Shown: one piece after another, positions 16,228 to 24,440 of the stretch
How the letters are laid out: every line of letters starts with the position of its first letter
Position numbering within the stretch: position 1 is the stretch's first letter
NCBI GenBank assembly: GCA_031283785.1
Contig: JAITBC010000229.1
Location: 1 to 24,440, forward strand
Direction of reading: 5' to 3'
Length of the DNA: 24,440 nucleotides
Source of the DNA: Tannerella sp.
GTDB taxonomy: Bacteria; Bacteroidota; Bacteroidia; Bacteroidales; Tannerellaceae
Notes under the pieces: generated by a model
Told to the model about the DNA's origin: nothing
Databases searched by the model: none
Seen by the model: only the letters and a program-made list of their open reading frames with translations
Position numbers and translations under genes: made by a program

Positions 16228-18666
16228 ATGGTCGGTATGGCAGAAAGAAGAATTATGTTACCGGAAGCCGGTTTATGCCGGCAGGTTCGCGTCGTACGCG
16301 GCCGACACGTACCGTTTATATTGTGCTGTGCGTTCGTGTATATAACAGCCGTCACTTCGTGTTCGACGACCGGGAATCTTCCTTCGGGAGAGATTTTGTA
16401 TACCGGTATTGCCGCAATAGATATTACGAAGAAAGACAGTGTAAAGGTTGACGACGATTTGCTTGTGAAGATCGAAAGCGCGTTTGCCTGTCCACCGAAC
16501 AATGCGCTGCTCGGGAGTTCTTCGACAAGGATGCCGATACCTGTGGGACTATGGATTTATAATGCGAATGTAAACAAAAAAAGACCGTTTCGTCGCTGGA
16601 TAATGAAAAGGTTTGCAGCTAAACCGGTTTTGATATCTGCGACGAAGCCGGAAACGCGCACCTTAATCGTACGGAATTTATTGCGTGACAACGGATATTT
16701 CAGAAGTATGGTCGATTATGAAATAATACCGGATAAAAAGGACTCGCTGAAGGCAAAAATACGTTATAACGTTATGTTGAATGAGCCGTATACGATAGAT
16801 TCGATAGAATGGAGGCGGATGCAGCATCGCGGCGATACGCTGCTCCGGTTGAACGAGGCGGATCGTATCGTCGGTACGGGGGATTTGTTCAGTACCGATA
16901 AACTGGAGGCTGAACGGCAACGCATAGCAGCAATTATGCAAAATAACGGATATTATTATTTCCGGCCCGAATATATCGTTTATCAGGCCGACTCAACCGT
17001 GTCGCCGCATAAAATCAGTTTGCGGGCAGGCCTGAAACAGGACGTCCCGCGTGCGGTATTGCGGCCGTGGAAGATTGGGAATGTCTCTGTTCGTCTGAGA
17101 GGATATGATAATGAACCGCCGACGGACAGTGTTTATTACAAAGATCTACTGATATATTACGAACGGAAGCTGCGCGTGCGTCCGGACATTATATATAATC
17201 AACTGAAGTTCGGACAGGGAGATTTATATTCGTCGGCAAAACAGAAAGCAACTCAGACGGCTATTCATAGCCTGGACATTTTTCGTTTTACGGAGTTCGG
17301 GTATACGCCGAAAGATATGTCGCCCACGTGCGACACGATGAATGTAGAGATAAATGCTTTGTATGATTATCCGCTGAACGGCGTGTTCGAAGTCCGGACA
17401 ACCTCCAGTAATAACGGTTATGTCGGACCCGAAACGTCGCTTAGCTTGACGCGCCGTAATGCATTTGGCGGCGGTGAAGTCCTTACCGCTTCCGTTTACG
17501 GGTCGTACGAGTGGAATACAGGGGCAAATAATATAAAATATACAGGAGTGATAAACAACTATGAAACAGGCGTGAAAACCGGTATCCTGTTCCCGCGCCT
17601 TTTATTGCCTCAGATAGGTAAAAGGGTTTATAATTTCTCGGCTTCAACATATCTTGACTTGGATATTAGCGTCTTAAATCGAGCTAAATACTACACGATG
17701 CTGAAATTCGGAGGAAGTCTGTCCTACGAATTTCGTCCTAATTCCATACGGCAGCATGTATTTACGCCGTTAAAGCTGGTTTTTAATAAGATTCAGGCGA
17801 CCACGTTTGCTTTCGACAGCATTATAACGCATAATCCTTCGTTGTTGCAGAGCTTGCAGGATCAGTTTATACCTTCTATCGGGTATTCGTATACGCTTGA
17901 CAACTCCCCCGTACGTGAGGAAAGAAGCAAGACCTGGTGGAGGTTTACCGTATCGGAAGCGGGAAACCTTATTTCGGGCGTTTCCTCATTGCTCGGAAAA
18001 AATCCGAACAAACCGGGTTCAATTTCCGATAATCCTTACGCGCAATTCCTGAAAGCGACAACAGAACTGCGTTATAACTATTATATTGACCGTAACCAGC
18101 GCCTTGCCATGCGTATTGGCGGAGGAATTATCTGCAGTTACGGCAATTCCGTGACAGCGCCTTATTTTGAGCAGTTTTATGTCGGCGGAGCAAACAGTAT
18201 CCGCGCTTTTACCATACGGGGAATAGGGCCGGGACGTTTTCGGTCAAATCCGGATAACCCGTATGCTTATCTTGACCAGAACGGGGACTGGAAGCTGGAA
18301 GGAAATGTCGAATACCGGGGGCGTCTCGTCGGGGACCTGGATATTGCCGTTTTTATCGATGCCGGAAATGTATGGCTACTACGCAAAGACGAAACACGCC
18401 CGGGGGGAACGTTTCAATGGAAGTATCTGTTAAACGACATTGCGCTCGGAACAGGCATAGGCTTCCGTTACGACATGGATATGCTTGTTTTTCGTCTTGA
18501 TATCGGTTATGCATTACATTTCCCGTATGATACCCGGAAGTGGGGCGAGCCTGACGAACAGGCTGTCGCCCAAGAGGCTTATCATACGGGAAAGAAAAGA
18601 TATTTCAACTCCCCGTCTTTTCGGGATGGCATCGGTTTTCATATAGCCTTGGGATATCCGTTTTGA
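16228..18666 (+). CDS. Omp85-family outer-membrane assembly lipoprotein (BamA/TamA-like)
   Basis: About 812 residues. A signal sequence with lipobox AVTSC (Cys45 from this start) leads to the Bacteroidota-typical opening STTGNLPSGEILYTGI. POTRA-like repeats follow (e.g. TLIVRNLLRDNGYFRS, YTIDSIEWRR). A C-terminal barrel has the L6-type motif SIRAFTIRGIGPGRFRSNPDNPYAYLDQ, split here as SIRAFTIRGIG and GRFRSNPDNPY, and ends in terminal Phe (ALGYPF). It should fold and insert outer-membrane proteins, or act with TamB. The gap of 7 bases after the tamB-like gene indicates co-translation. The frame is open back to 16078, but that part is arginine-rich and overlaps tamB. ATGs at 16237 and 16255 (preceded by AGAAAGAAG) are alternative starts. 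Confidence 0.87.
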   Translation: MVGMAERRIMLPEAGLCRQVRVVRGRHVPFILCCAFVYITAVTSCSTTGNLPSGEILYTGIAAIDITKKDSVKVDDDLLVKIESAFACPPNNALLGSSSTRMPIPVGLWIYNANVNKKRPFRRWIMKRFAAKPVLISATKPETRTLIVRNLLRDNGYFRSMVDYEIIPDKKDSLKAKIRYNVMLNEPYTIDSIEWRRMQHRGDTLLRLNEADRIVGTGDLFSTDKLEAERQRIAAIMQNNGYYYFRPEYIVYQADSTVSPHKISLRAGLKQDVPRAVLRPWKIGNVSVRLRGYDNEPPTDSVYYKDLLIYYERKLRVRPDIIYNQLKFGQGDLYSSAKQKATQTAIHSLDIFRFTEFGYTPKDMSPTCDTMNVEINALYDYPLNGVFEVRTTSSNNGYVGPETSLSLTRRNAFGGGEVLTASVYGSYEWNTGANNIKYTGVINNYETGVKTGILFPRLLLPQIGKRVYNFSASTYLDLDISVLNRAKYYTMLKFGGSLSYEFRPNSIRQHVFTPLKLVFNKIQATTFAFDSIITHNPSLLQSLQDQFIPSIGYSYTLDNSPVREERSKTWWRFTVSEAGNLISGVSSLLGKNPNKPGSISDNPYAQFLKATTELRYNYYIDRNQRLAMRIGGGIICSYGNSVTAPYFEQFYVGGANSIRAFTIRGIGPGRFRSNPDNPYAYLDQNGDWKLEGNVEYRGRLVGDLDIAVFIDAGNVWLLRKDETRPGGTFQWKYLLNDIALGTGIGFRYDMDMLVFRLDIGYALHFPYDTRKWGEPDEQAVAQEAYHTGKKRYFNSPSFRDGIGFHIALGYPF

Positions 18667-18685
18667 GTTTTTTGAAAAATCAGGT

Positions 18686-18716
18686 TTTACGTTTATCGAT
18701 AAAATTATTATATTTG
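18686..18716 (+). promoter_or_regulatory. parC: promoter for parC
   Basis: TATATTTG at 18709-18716 is a full -7 match. The -33 position carries TTTA (18686-18689, 19-base spacer) rather than TTTG. The spacer holds a 12-bp perfect palindrome TTTATCGATAAA (18692-18703). The predicted start near 18723 leaves a 36-base leader before the ATG at 18759. Confidence 0.45.
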
Positions 18717-18758
18717 TCGGATTTTTTATTTTAATAAATCAATGTTGAAGTTTGGATT

Positions 18759-21578
18759 ATGTCGGACAGTAAAGATAAAAATTCTGAGAGAACAGGGAAT
18801 GAGCCGGATATTGACGATATGTCGGGAATAAGAGATATCGAATCGGGCGACGACGCCGACGCGAGGGGCGACGACGCCGACGCGAGGGGTGACGACGCCG
18901 ACGCGAGGGGTGACGACGCCGTTATGCCGGAGGATGACTATCTTCCGGAAGACGAATATGCGGCGAAGGACGATGTCGTGGCCGACGATATTCCCGACGA
19001 ACCGGGTCATACAGGATATAAAGTGCCGGGAATGGGGGACGGCGTACATCAGCTTTCGGGAATGTACCAAAGCTGGTTTATGGATTATGCCTCGTATGTT
19101 ATTCTCGAACGCGCCGTCCCGCATATTAACGACGGTTTCAAACCGGTACAGCGCCGCATCCTTCATTCAATGAAGATTCTTGACGACGGCCGATATAATA
19201 AAGTTGCCGGTATCGTGGGACACACGATGCAGTTCCATCCTCATGGCGACGCTTCCATCGGCGAGGCGCTGGTACAGCTGGGGCAAAAAGACCTGCTTAT
19301 CGACTGTCAGGGAAATTGGGGTAATATCCTGACGGGCGACGGAGCCGCCGCACCCCGTTATATCGAAGCGCGCCTGTCCAAATTTGCATTGGAGGTAGCG
19401 TTTAACCCAAAGACAACCACATGGAAACTTTCGTACGACGGTCGTAACAGGGAACCTGTATCCTTGCCGGTGAAATTCCCATTGCTGCTTGCACAGGGGG
19501 CAGAAGGTATTGCCGTAGGACTTTCGTCAAAAATACTGCCTCATAATTTCAATGAACTTCTGGATGCGGCGATTGCATATCTTCGCGGCGAATCGTTCGC
19601 CTTATATCCCAATTTCCAGACAGGCGGTTCTATCGACGTATCCAAGTATAATGACGGAGAACGGGGCGGCGCCGTCCGTGTTCGCGCCAGAATCAGCAAA
19701 CTTGACAATAAGACCCTTGTAATAACGGAAATACCTTTCGGACGCAATACGTCATCGCTTATTGATTCTATCCTCAAGGCGAATGATAAAGGCAAAATAA
19801 AGATTAAAAAGATAGATGATAACACGGCGCGTGAAGTGGAAATACTTGTTCACCTGGCTTCGGGCGTGTCGTCCGATAAGACGATCGACGCACTTTATGC
19901 ATTCACGGATTGCGAGATAAGCATATCCCCGAACTGTTGTGTGATAGCGGATAATAAACCGCAATTCCTTGCCGTCGGCGATGTGTTGCGTCACTCGGTA
20001 GATCAGACATTGGATTTATTACGCCGGGAATTGGAGATACATAAGTTCGAGCAGGAAGAACAACTGTTTTTTGCCTCACTGGAGCGAATATTTATCGTCG
20101 AACGCATTTATAAAGACAGTGAATTTGAAAATGCGAAGTCGATAGATGTCGCAACAGAACATATTGACGGACGACTGGAGCCGTTCAAACCGGGATTCAT
20201 CCGCGAAGTTACACGTGATGATATCCTGCGCCTGATGGAGATAAAAATGGGGCGGATTCTGAAATTCAATATCGACAGTAACGACGAACTTATTGTAAGG
20301 ATAAAAGCCGAGATTGAAAGAGCGAATATGCATCTTGCCAATATCGGCGACTATACAATAGATTGGTTCTCAATGTTGAAAGAAAAATATGGAGCGGCAT
20401 ATCCGCGACGCACCGAACTTCGCAGTTTCGATACGATTGTTGCAACCAAAGTGATTGAAGCAAACGAAAAGTTGTATGTCAATCGTGAAGAGGGCTTTAT
20501 CGGAACAGCTTTGAAACATGACGAATATGTCTGCAACTGTTCCGAAATTGACGATGTAATAATCTTTTATAAAAACGGAACATATAAGATCATTAAGGTC
20601 AGCGAAAAAATATTTGTCGGTAAGGACGTCCTTTATCTTAATATCTTTAAACGAAACGACAACCGGACTGTTTATAACGTGATATACCGCGACGGCGCTA
20701 CCGGGTCCAATTATATAAAACGGTTTGCCGTGACAGGTATTACCCGCGACAGGGAATATGATGTTACGCAAGGCACTCCGGCATCAACAGTACTGTATTT
20801 CAGCGTTAACCCTAACGGTGAAGCCGAAACCGTAAAAGTCGTACTTAAACCCAAACTCCGCCGGAAGATAACGACTTTCGAGAAAGATTTCAGCGAAATA
20901 ATGATAAAAGGCCGTAATTCGCTGGGTAACATCCTGACAAAAGCGGATATATATAAGATAAGTCTCAAGCAAAAAGGGTCGTCAACACTGGGCGGTCGTC
21001 AAGTGTGGTTCGATCGTGACGTACTGCGCCTGAATTATGACGGCAGGGGCGATCTGCTGGGAGAGTTTCATAGCGACAGTCAGATATTGGTTATCCTTCG
21101 TAACGGTGAATTTTACACGACAAACTATGACTTAAGCAATCATTACGAAGATAATATCCTTACGATAGAACGTTTCGACAGTAATAAAGTCTGGACAGCC
21201 GCGCTTTATGATGCGGATCAGAAGCTCCCGTATGTGAAAAGATTCCGCTTCGAGGCGGCAGGCGGCAAGCATCAGAACTTCCTGGGCGAAAATGAACGCA
21301 GTTCGCTCTATTTTTTGTCCGACCAGGCTTATCCCCGCATAGAAGTAACGTTTGGAGAAAATGACGTATATCGCAGCCCGCTGATTATAGATGCAGAGCA
21401 ATTTATAGGTGTAAAAAGTTTTAAAGCGAAGGGTAAACGTATTACAACTTTTGCTGTCAGCCGCATAAATGAACTTGAACCGCTGCGTTTCCCCGAAGAA
21501 AAAACGGAAGGGCACGATAGCGATAATATGAAAAAAGATGAGCCGGACGATGAGGCTCAACTGGATCTTTTTAAATAG
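18759..21578 (+). CDS. parC: DNA topoisomerase IV subunit A (ParC/GyrA family)
   Basis: A 939-residue type IIA topoisomerase subunit. Residues 1-90 form an acidic, low-complexity extension with three exact GDDADAR repeats (30-50). The breakage-reunion domain begins at LSGMYQSWFMDYASYVI. The catalytic tyrosine is Tyr201 in GAAAPRYIEARL. The quinolone-determining region reads HPHGDASIGE (160-169). The C-terminal domain has weak beta-pinwheel blades, and the tail ends in QLDLFK. With ParE it decatenates daughter chromosomes. ParC is favoured over GyrA by the long acidic N-terminal extension and the DASIGEALVQLGQKD sequence, but GyrA cannot be fully excluded because the partner gene is not in view. 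The following gene starts 7 bases later. Confidence 0.88.
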   Translation: MSDSKDKNSERTGNEPDIDDMSGIRDIESGDDADARGDDADARGDDADARGDDAVMPEDDYLPEDEYAAKDDVVADDIPDEPGHTGYKVPGMGDGVHQLSGMYQSWFMDYASYVILERAVPHINDGFKPVQRRILHSMKILDDGRYNKVAGIVGHTMQFHPHGDASIGEALVQLGQKDLLIDCQGNWGNILTGDGAAAPRYIEARLSKFALEVAFNPKTTTWKLSYDGRNREPVSLPVKFPLLLAQGAEGIAVGLSSKILPHNFNELLDAAIAYLRGESFALYPNFQTGGSIDVSKYNDGERGGAVRVRARISKLDNKTLVITEIPFGRNTSSLIDSILKANDKGKIKIKKIDDNTAREVEILVHLASGVSSDKTIDALYAFTDCEISISPNCCVIADNKPQFLAVGDVLRHSVDQTLDLLRRELEIHKFEQEEQLFFASLERIFIVERIYKDSEFENAKSIDVATEHIDGRLEPFKPGFIREVTRDDILRLMEIKMGRILKFNIDSNDELIVRIKAEIERANMHLANIGDYTIDWFSMLKEKYGAAYPRRTELRSFDTIVATKVIEANEKLYVNREEGFIGTALKHDEYVCNCSEIDDVIIFYKNGTYKIIKVSEKIFVGKDVLYLNIFKRNDNRTVYNVIYRDGATGSNYIKRFAVTGITRDREYDVTQGTPASTVLYFSVNPNGEAETVKVVLKPKLRRKITTFEKDFSEIMIKGRNSLGNILTKADIYKISLKQKGSSTLGGRQVWFDRDVLRLNYDGRGDLLGEFHSDSQILVILRNGEFYTTNYDLSNHYEDNILTIERFDSNKVWTAALYDADQKLPYVKRFRFEAAGGKHQNFLGENERSSLYFLSDQAYPRIEVTFGENDVYRSPLIIDAEQFIGVKSFKAKGKRITTFAVSRINELEPLRFPEEKTEGHDSDNMKKDEPDDEAQLDLFK
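18846..18920 (+). repeat. 21-bp in-frame tandem repeat in parC
   Basis: Three full copies of GGCGACGACGCCGACGCGAG+G (18846-18866, 18867-18887, 18888-18908) and a partial fourth to about 18920. Copies differ only by one C/T change in the Gly codon. Each unit encodes GDDADAR, so copy-number changes keep the frame. The GC content is well above that of the surrounding DNA. Confidence 0.95.
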
Positions 21579-21585
21579 ATATAAT

Positions 21586-22812
21586 ATGAAAAATTTGAAT
21601 GTAACTACTTTGATTCCGTGCATATATATGTTCTTTTCTTTTTCGCTTAATGCGCAGACTTTGTCGGAAGATTCGATTATTTCGCACCGGATGAGTTTTG
21701 AAAAAGCAGATTCCCTGTTGACATCACTGTCAAAAGAAAAATCAAAAAATAACGGCTTTCCGCAGAACGATACCATCGCAATAAGTCCGCTTCCGGGAGG
21801 AGATACGTTGACGCAAGACGCTTCCCCGGCGGCAGACAGCATACCGGTTGAAATCAGACCGGAAACGGTGGGGCCTGCGGCAGTTATTCCGAATGTTAAT
21901 ACCACGACTGCAGACAGTACGGTTGCCGAGGAATTTGCAAAAAACAGAAAGAAGGCCAAAATTGCGAGAAGCGAGTTCCTTATCGAACAGGGAGTCGGGA
22001 AAATAATGCTGAAAAATGACGATGACGTCGATTATACGGATCTTCGTTCCGTAAATGAAGGAACGTTGCTGGGCGTTGGAGGATACCGGATGAACGACTC
22101 CTATCTTTCTCCCGAAAAATATGGAGGTATCGGTTTTCGTTTTATGAATGAACGTATGCGACTGACGAAATTGTCGGAATATAAAATTTCACGTCAGAAC
22201 ATTGTAAATGTGGACATATCCTCAACAATGAACGGTGCGGAGAATGCGAACTTCCTGTCGGGCTTTGTCGATTATTCCGTCGGTTATCATTATCTCTTTT
22301 TGCCTGACCCGTATTTTAAAATAAAAATCGGCGGCAGCATCCGCAGCATGTTCGGCATGGTGTATAACACGCGCAACGGAAATAACCCTTTAACGGTACA
22401 TGCGGATATAGATCTGAACTTTTCCCTTATTGCAATATACGAGTTTCATATTAAAAAACATCCGATAGCTATCCGGTATCAATTTGAAACACCTTTTGCA
22501 GGAGTACTTTTCTCCCCTGTATACAATCAGTCGTATTATGAGATATTCAGTCTGGGAAACACGGCAGAGATATTTAATTTCAATTCTTTTGATAATAAAT
22601 TTGCAATGCGCAATTATTGTACATTTGACTTCCCGCTTGGCGGCATGACCGTGCGTGCCGGTTATTTCGGAACGTATTATTCAACACATATACATCGTAT
22701 TGACAGATATATAATTTCGCATAATCTGATGTTAGGTTTTGTGAAAGAATTTGTTGCATTCGGAGGGCGAGAGATGAGAAAACGTAATTTATTTCATAGC
22801 GCATATTATTAA
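21586..22812 (+). CDS. DUF3316-like outer-membrane beta-barrel protein
   Basis: A 408-residue exported protein. It has a Sec signal (MKNLNVTTLIPCIYMFFSFSLNA, cut before Gln24), a Ser/Thr/Pro-rich spacer (about 25-125), then a C-terminal barrel-like domain. That domain includes NEGTLLGVGGYRMNDSYLSPEKYGG (split: NEGTLLGVGGYRMND and SYLSPEKYGG), FVDYSVGYHYLF, LNFSLIAIYEFHIKKHPIAIRYQFETPFAG and FVAFGGREMRKRNLF. The pattern resembles DUF3316 proteins of Bacteroidales, whose function is unknown. The ATG at 21586 is 7 bases after the parC stop and is chosen over the upstream in-frame ATG at 21538, which overlaps parC. The barrel and family call are from pattern recognition only. Confidence 0.7.
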   Translation: MKNLNVTTLIPCIYMFFSFSLNAQTLSEDSIISHRMSFEKADSLLTSLSKEKSKNNGFPQNDTIAISPLPGGDTLTQDASPAADSIPVEIRPETVGPAAVIPNVNTTTADSTVAEEFAKNRKKAKIARSEFLIEQGVGKIMLKNDDDVDYTDLRSVNEGTLLGVGGYRMNDSYLSPEKYGGIGFRFMNERMRLTKLSEYKISRQNIVNVDISSTMNGAENANFLSGFVDYSVGYHYLFLPDPYFKIKIGGSIRSMFGMVYNTRNGNNPLTVHADIDLNFSLIAIYEFHIKKHPIAIRYQFETPFAGVLFSPVYNQSYYEIFSLGNTAEIFNFNSFDNKFAMRNYCTFDFPLGGMTVRAGYFGTYYSTHIHRIDRYIISHNLMLGFVKEFVAFGGREMRKRNLFHSAYY

Positions 22813-22817
22813 TTAAC

Positions 22818-22824
22818 GGAGGAG
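22818..22824 (+). promoter_or_regulatory. strong Shine-Dalgarno for the S41 gene
   Basis: GGAGGAG lies 6 bases before the ATG at 22831. Most genes in this window lack a recognisable Shine-Dalgarno, as is usual in Bacteroidota, so this one is exceptional and fixes the start. Confidence 0.6.
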
Positions 22825-22830
22825 AAAACG

Positions 22831-23844
22831 ATGAGAAGACAGGTTTTTATATCCATGCTTTTATGCATATTTTTCTTTTTTTCGTCATGTTATGAAAAAG
22901 ATGAATATACATCCGATCCGCGTACAAATTTTGAAGCGCTATGGAAACTGATAGATGAGAATTATTGTTTCTTTGGTTATAAAAAAATCGATTGGGATGC
23001 GGTACATGTCAAATACAGTCCGATGATAACGGATACGATAGGCAGGTATGAATTTTTTAATTTGTTGGGACAAATGCTCTCCGAACTTAAAGATGGACAT
23101 ACCAACCTTATAACTACTTTTAATACATCGCGTTTCTGGAACTGGCGCGAGAATTATCCGGAGAACTTCAATGAAGTTGTCCACCGGAAATATCTGGGCA
23201 CAAAATACAATCTTGCCGGAGGAATGCAATACCTTGTCATGGACAGCATCGGATACGTATATTACGGGGATTTTTCCACCCCCATAGGAGAAGCCCACTT
23301 AGACGAAATGTTTCTGTATTTCAAAGATTGTAAAGCGCTTATTTTCGATGTCCGCAATAATGGAGGCGGTTCGCTGGCTTATTCCGAACGGATCGCTTCG
23401 CGGTTTGCCAAAGAAACAACGCTGGTAGGATATATTGTACACAAGACAGGACCCGGACATAATGACTTTTCAGAGCCGTACCCGATAGAACTCGAACCGA
23501 CAAAACGGATAAAATGGCTGCGCCCGGTAGCCGTCCTCACGAATCGTAGCTGTTATAGCGCCACGAATGACTTTGTAAATAAGATGAAATTATTTACTCA
23601 AGTTACGATCATCGGCGATAAAACCGGCGGAGGTTGCGGACTGCCGTTCCATTCGGAGTTGCCTAATGGTTGGGGCGTAAGATTTTCATCATCGCCGATA
23701 CTTGATGCAAATAAAGAATATACGGAATACGGCGTAGAGCCGGATATAAGAGTAGACATCAAAGAAAACGACCAGTTAAATAATATAGATACGATAATAG
23801 AAGAAGCATTGGACTATCTCAAAGAAAAGACTTCCGCCCGTTAG
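22831..23844 (+). CDS. S41-family peptidase lipoprotein (tail-specific protease-like)
   Basis: A 337-residue lipoprotein: signal MRRQVFISMLLCIFFFFSSC with lipobox Cys20. An N-terminal helical region (NFEALWKLIDENYCFF) is followed by the family motif LKDGHTNL (86-93), IFDVRNNGGGS (171-181) and the nucleophile region NRSCYSATNDF, with Ser243 as the likely catalytic serine. GDKTGGG (262-268) follows. The space between DGH and the protease core is too short for a PDZ domain. It probably degrades or trims peptides in the periplasm; the target is unknown. It starts 18 bases after the DUF3316-like stop, so it is co-transcribed. Confidence 0.85.
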   Translation: MRRQVFISMLLCIFFFFSSCYEKDEYTSDPRTNFEALWKLIDENYCFFGYKKIDWDAVHVKYSPMITDTIGRYEFFNLLGQMLSELKDGHTNLITTFNTSRFWNWRENYPENFNEVVHRKYLGTKYNLAGGMQYLVMDSIGYVYYGDFSTPIGEAHLDEMFLYFKDCKALIFDVRNNGGGSLAYSERIASRFAKETTLVGYIVHKTGPGHNDFSEPYPIELEPTKRIKWLRPVAVLTNRSCYSATNDFVNKMKLFTQVTIIGDKTGGGCGLPFHSELPNGWGVRFSSSPILDANKEYTEYGVEPDIRVDIKENDQLNNIDTIIEEALDYLKEKTSAR

Positions 23845-23851
23845 AGACGCG

Positions 23852-23887
23852 CCGGGACGCCTCCCACGTCCGGCGTCGTCCCGGACG
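23852..23887. repeat. GC-rich competing hairpins between convergent genes
   Basis: CGTCCGG (23867-23873) and CCGGACG (23881-23887) form a perfect 7-bp stem with a 7-base loop. Alternatively CCGGGACG (23852-23859) pairs with CGTCCCGG (23877-23884) for 8 bp. There is no T-tract on either side, so it is not a classic intrinsic terminator, but the place between convergent genes fits a stop or a dispersed palindromic repeat. The rest of 23888-24048 shows nothing I can assign. Confidence 0.4.
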
Positions 23888-24048
23888 GAAGAACGCACGT
23901 CGATACTGCCCCGGCTCAATTGGGGTTTCTCCTGTTTGCTCCATACCTCCAAGCCGTCATGAGGTTTTGTATCCGTCAATTCCTCAAAGGATTCATTTGT
24001 TTGTGCATAACATACTGAAACAGCATAAAATGCAAGATCGTTGAATAC

Positions 24049-24440
24049 TCATTCGCTCAGCCATTCCAGCAACCGGACACGTCTGGCTCTGAATGAAGCA
24101 ATGTCACTGTCGTAACTGTCATACTTACGGATGATTGAACTTGCCAGTTGCGCCGCTTTGAGGGAATCTTTCTTTTCCAGCAGTTTTAACAGTTCATAAT
24201 CGGCAATGCCGTCACGCATGGCTTCGAAGCGTATGGAACCGTACACTTTGCCGTATTCCGGATAGACAATGCAGACATCGCCTGACGGCAAACCGCTTTC
24301 GTTGTCGAAATAGAGTGCGGTATCGCCGGATACATTCTTCCAGTGATTCAATCCCCAGTGCAGGTAACCGGTGATATGGTAGCGATAATTAAACCAATGC
24401 AGGAGACGGGTCTGTATCAATTCCCGCTCGTAAAAACGAT
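24049..24440 (-). CDS. C-terminal part of a DUF4091-type protein, cut by the window edge
   Basis: At least 130 residues. The frame stays open through the right edge without a stop, so only the C-terminus is present. The visible sequence (GYLHWGLNHWKNVSGD, then FEAMRDGIADYELLKLLEKKD) matches the end of DUF4091 proteins, a family with a TIM-barrel-like fold that is often found near carbohydrate-degradation genes and resembles glycoside hydrolases. The function is not established. The stop (TGA, 24049-24051) faces the S41 gene in convergent orientation. A TTG at 24420 is an internal Leu codon, not a start. Confidence 0.75.
   Translation of the reverse strand, partial: RFYERELIQTRLLHWFNYRYHITGYLHWGLNHWKNVSGDTALYFDNESGLPSGDVCIVYPEYGKVYGSIRFEAMRDGIADYELLKLLEKKDSLKAAQLASSIIRKYDSYDSDIASFRARRVRLLEWLSE

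Noticed and set aside
18726..19166. - strand frame with PRVGVVTPRVGVVAPRVGVV-type repeats
   Set aside because: It is the complement of the parC 21-bp repeat, not an independent repeat protein.
21132..21959. 275-codon - strand frame across the parC 3' end and the next gene
   Set aside because: It spans two well-supported + strand genes and its composition is that of a complementary shadow.

Overview
The window reads as a Bacteroidota chromosome, most likely of the order Bacteroidales. Upstream regions carry TAnnTTTG-type -7 elements, several with TTTG-like -33 elements 19-20 bases upstream. Exported lipoproteins have S-[ST]-C-type lipoboxes. The gene families (TamB/BamA pair with a lipoprotein-like BamA, DUF3316-like barrel, PDZ-less S41 lipoprotein, ParC with an acidic N-terminal extension) are typical of that phylum. 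No species call is possible from the sequence alone. There are no rRNA, tRNA or CRISPR features.

Left edge (1-600): non-coding DNA with a 37-base GA microsatellite, a good leftward promoter with a signal-peptide-like 40-codon ORF behind it, and the 5' end of an IS982-type transposase gene. The transposase promoter is intact but the gene breaks off near 594, inside the 3' end of the next gene.

Leftward block (590-9581): a hexuronate operon uxaC-kdgK-exuT runs right to left. It continues with short gaps into a secreted nitroreductase and a metallophosphoesterase. A second metallophosphoesterase paralogue follows with its own promoter, then a small outer-membrane barrel protein and a parallel beta-helix lipoprotein. 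ExuT would import glucuronate/galacturonate, UxaC isomerises them, and KdgK phosphorylates 2-keto-3-deoxygluconate. The intermediate dehydrogenase and dehydratase and the final aldolase are not in the window.

Core housekeeping (9780-21578): dnaB runs leftward. Divergently, tamB-like and bamA/tamA-like genes form a tight pair for outer-membrane assembly. Next comes parC (topoisomerase IV subunit A) with its own promoter and an in-frame 21-bp minisatellite in an acidic N-terminal extension.

Right end (21586-24440): a DUF3316-like outer-membrane protein and an S41 peptidase lipoprotein follow parC closely. A GC-rich hairpin region separates them from a convergent DUF4091-like gene cut by the window edge.

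Most of the window is ordinary core genome. The parts worth a second look are the IS-remnant/lipoprotein junction, the GA tract with its outward promoter, the hairpin set in the uxaC leader, and the ParC repeat.
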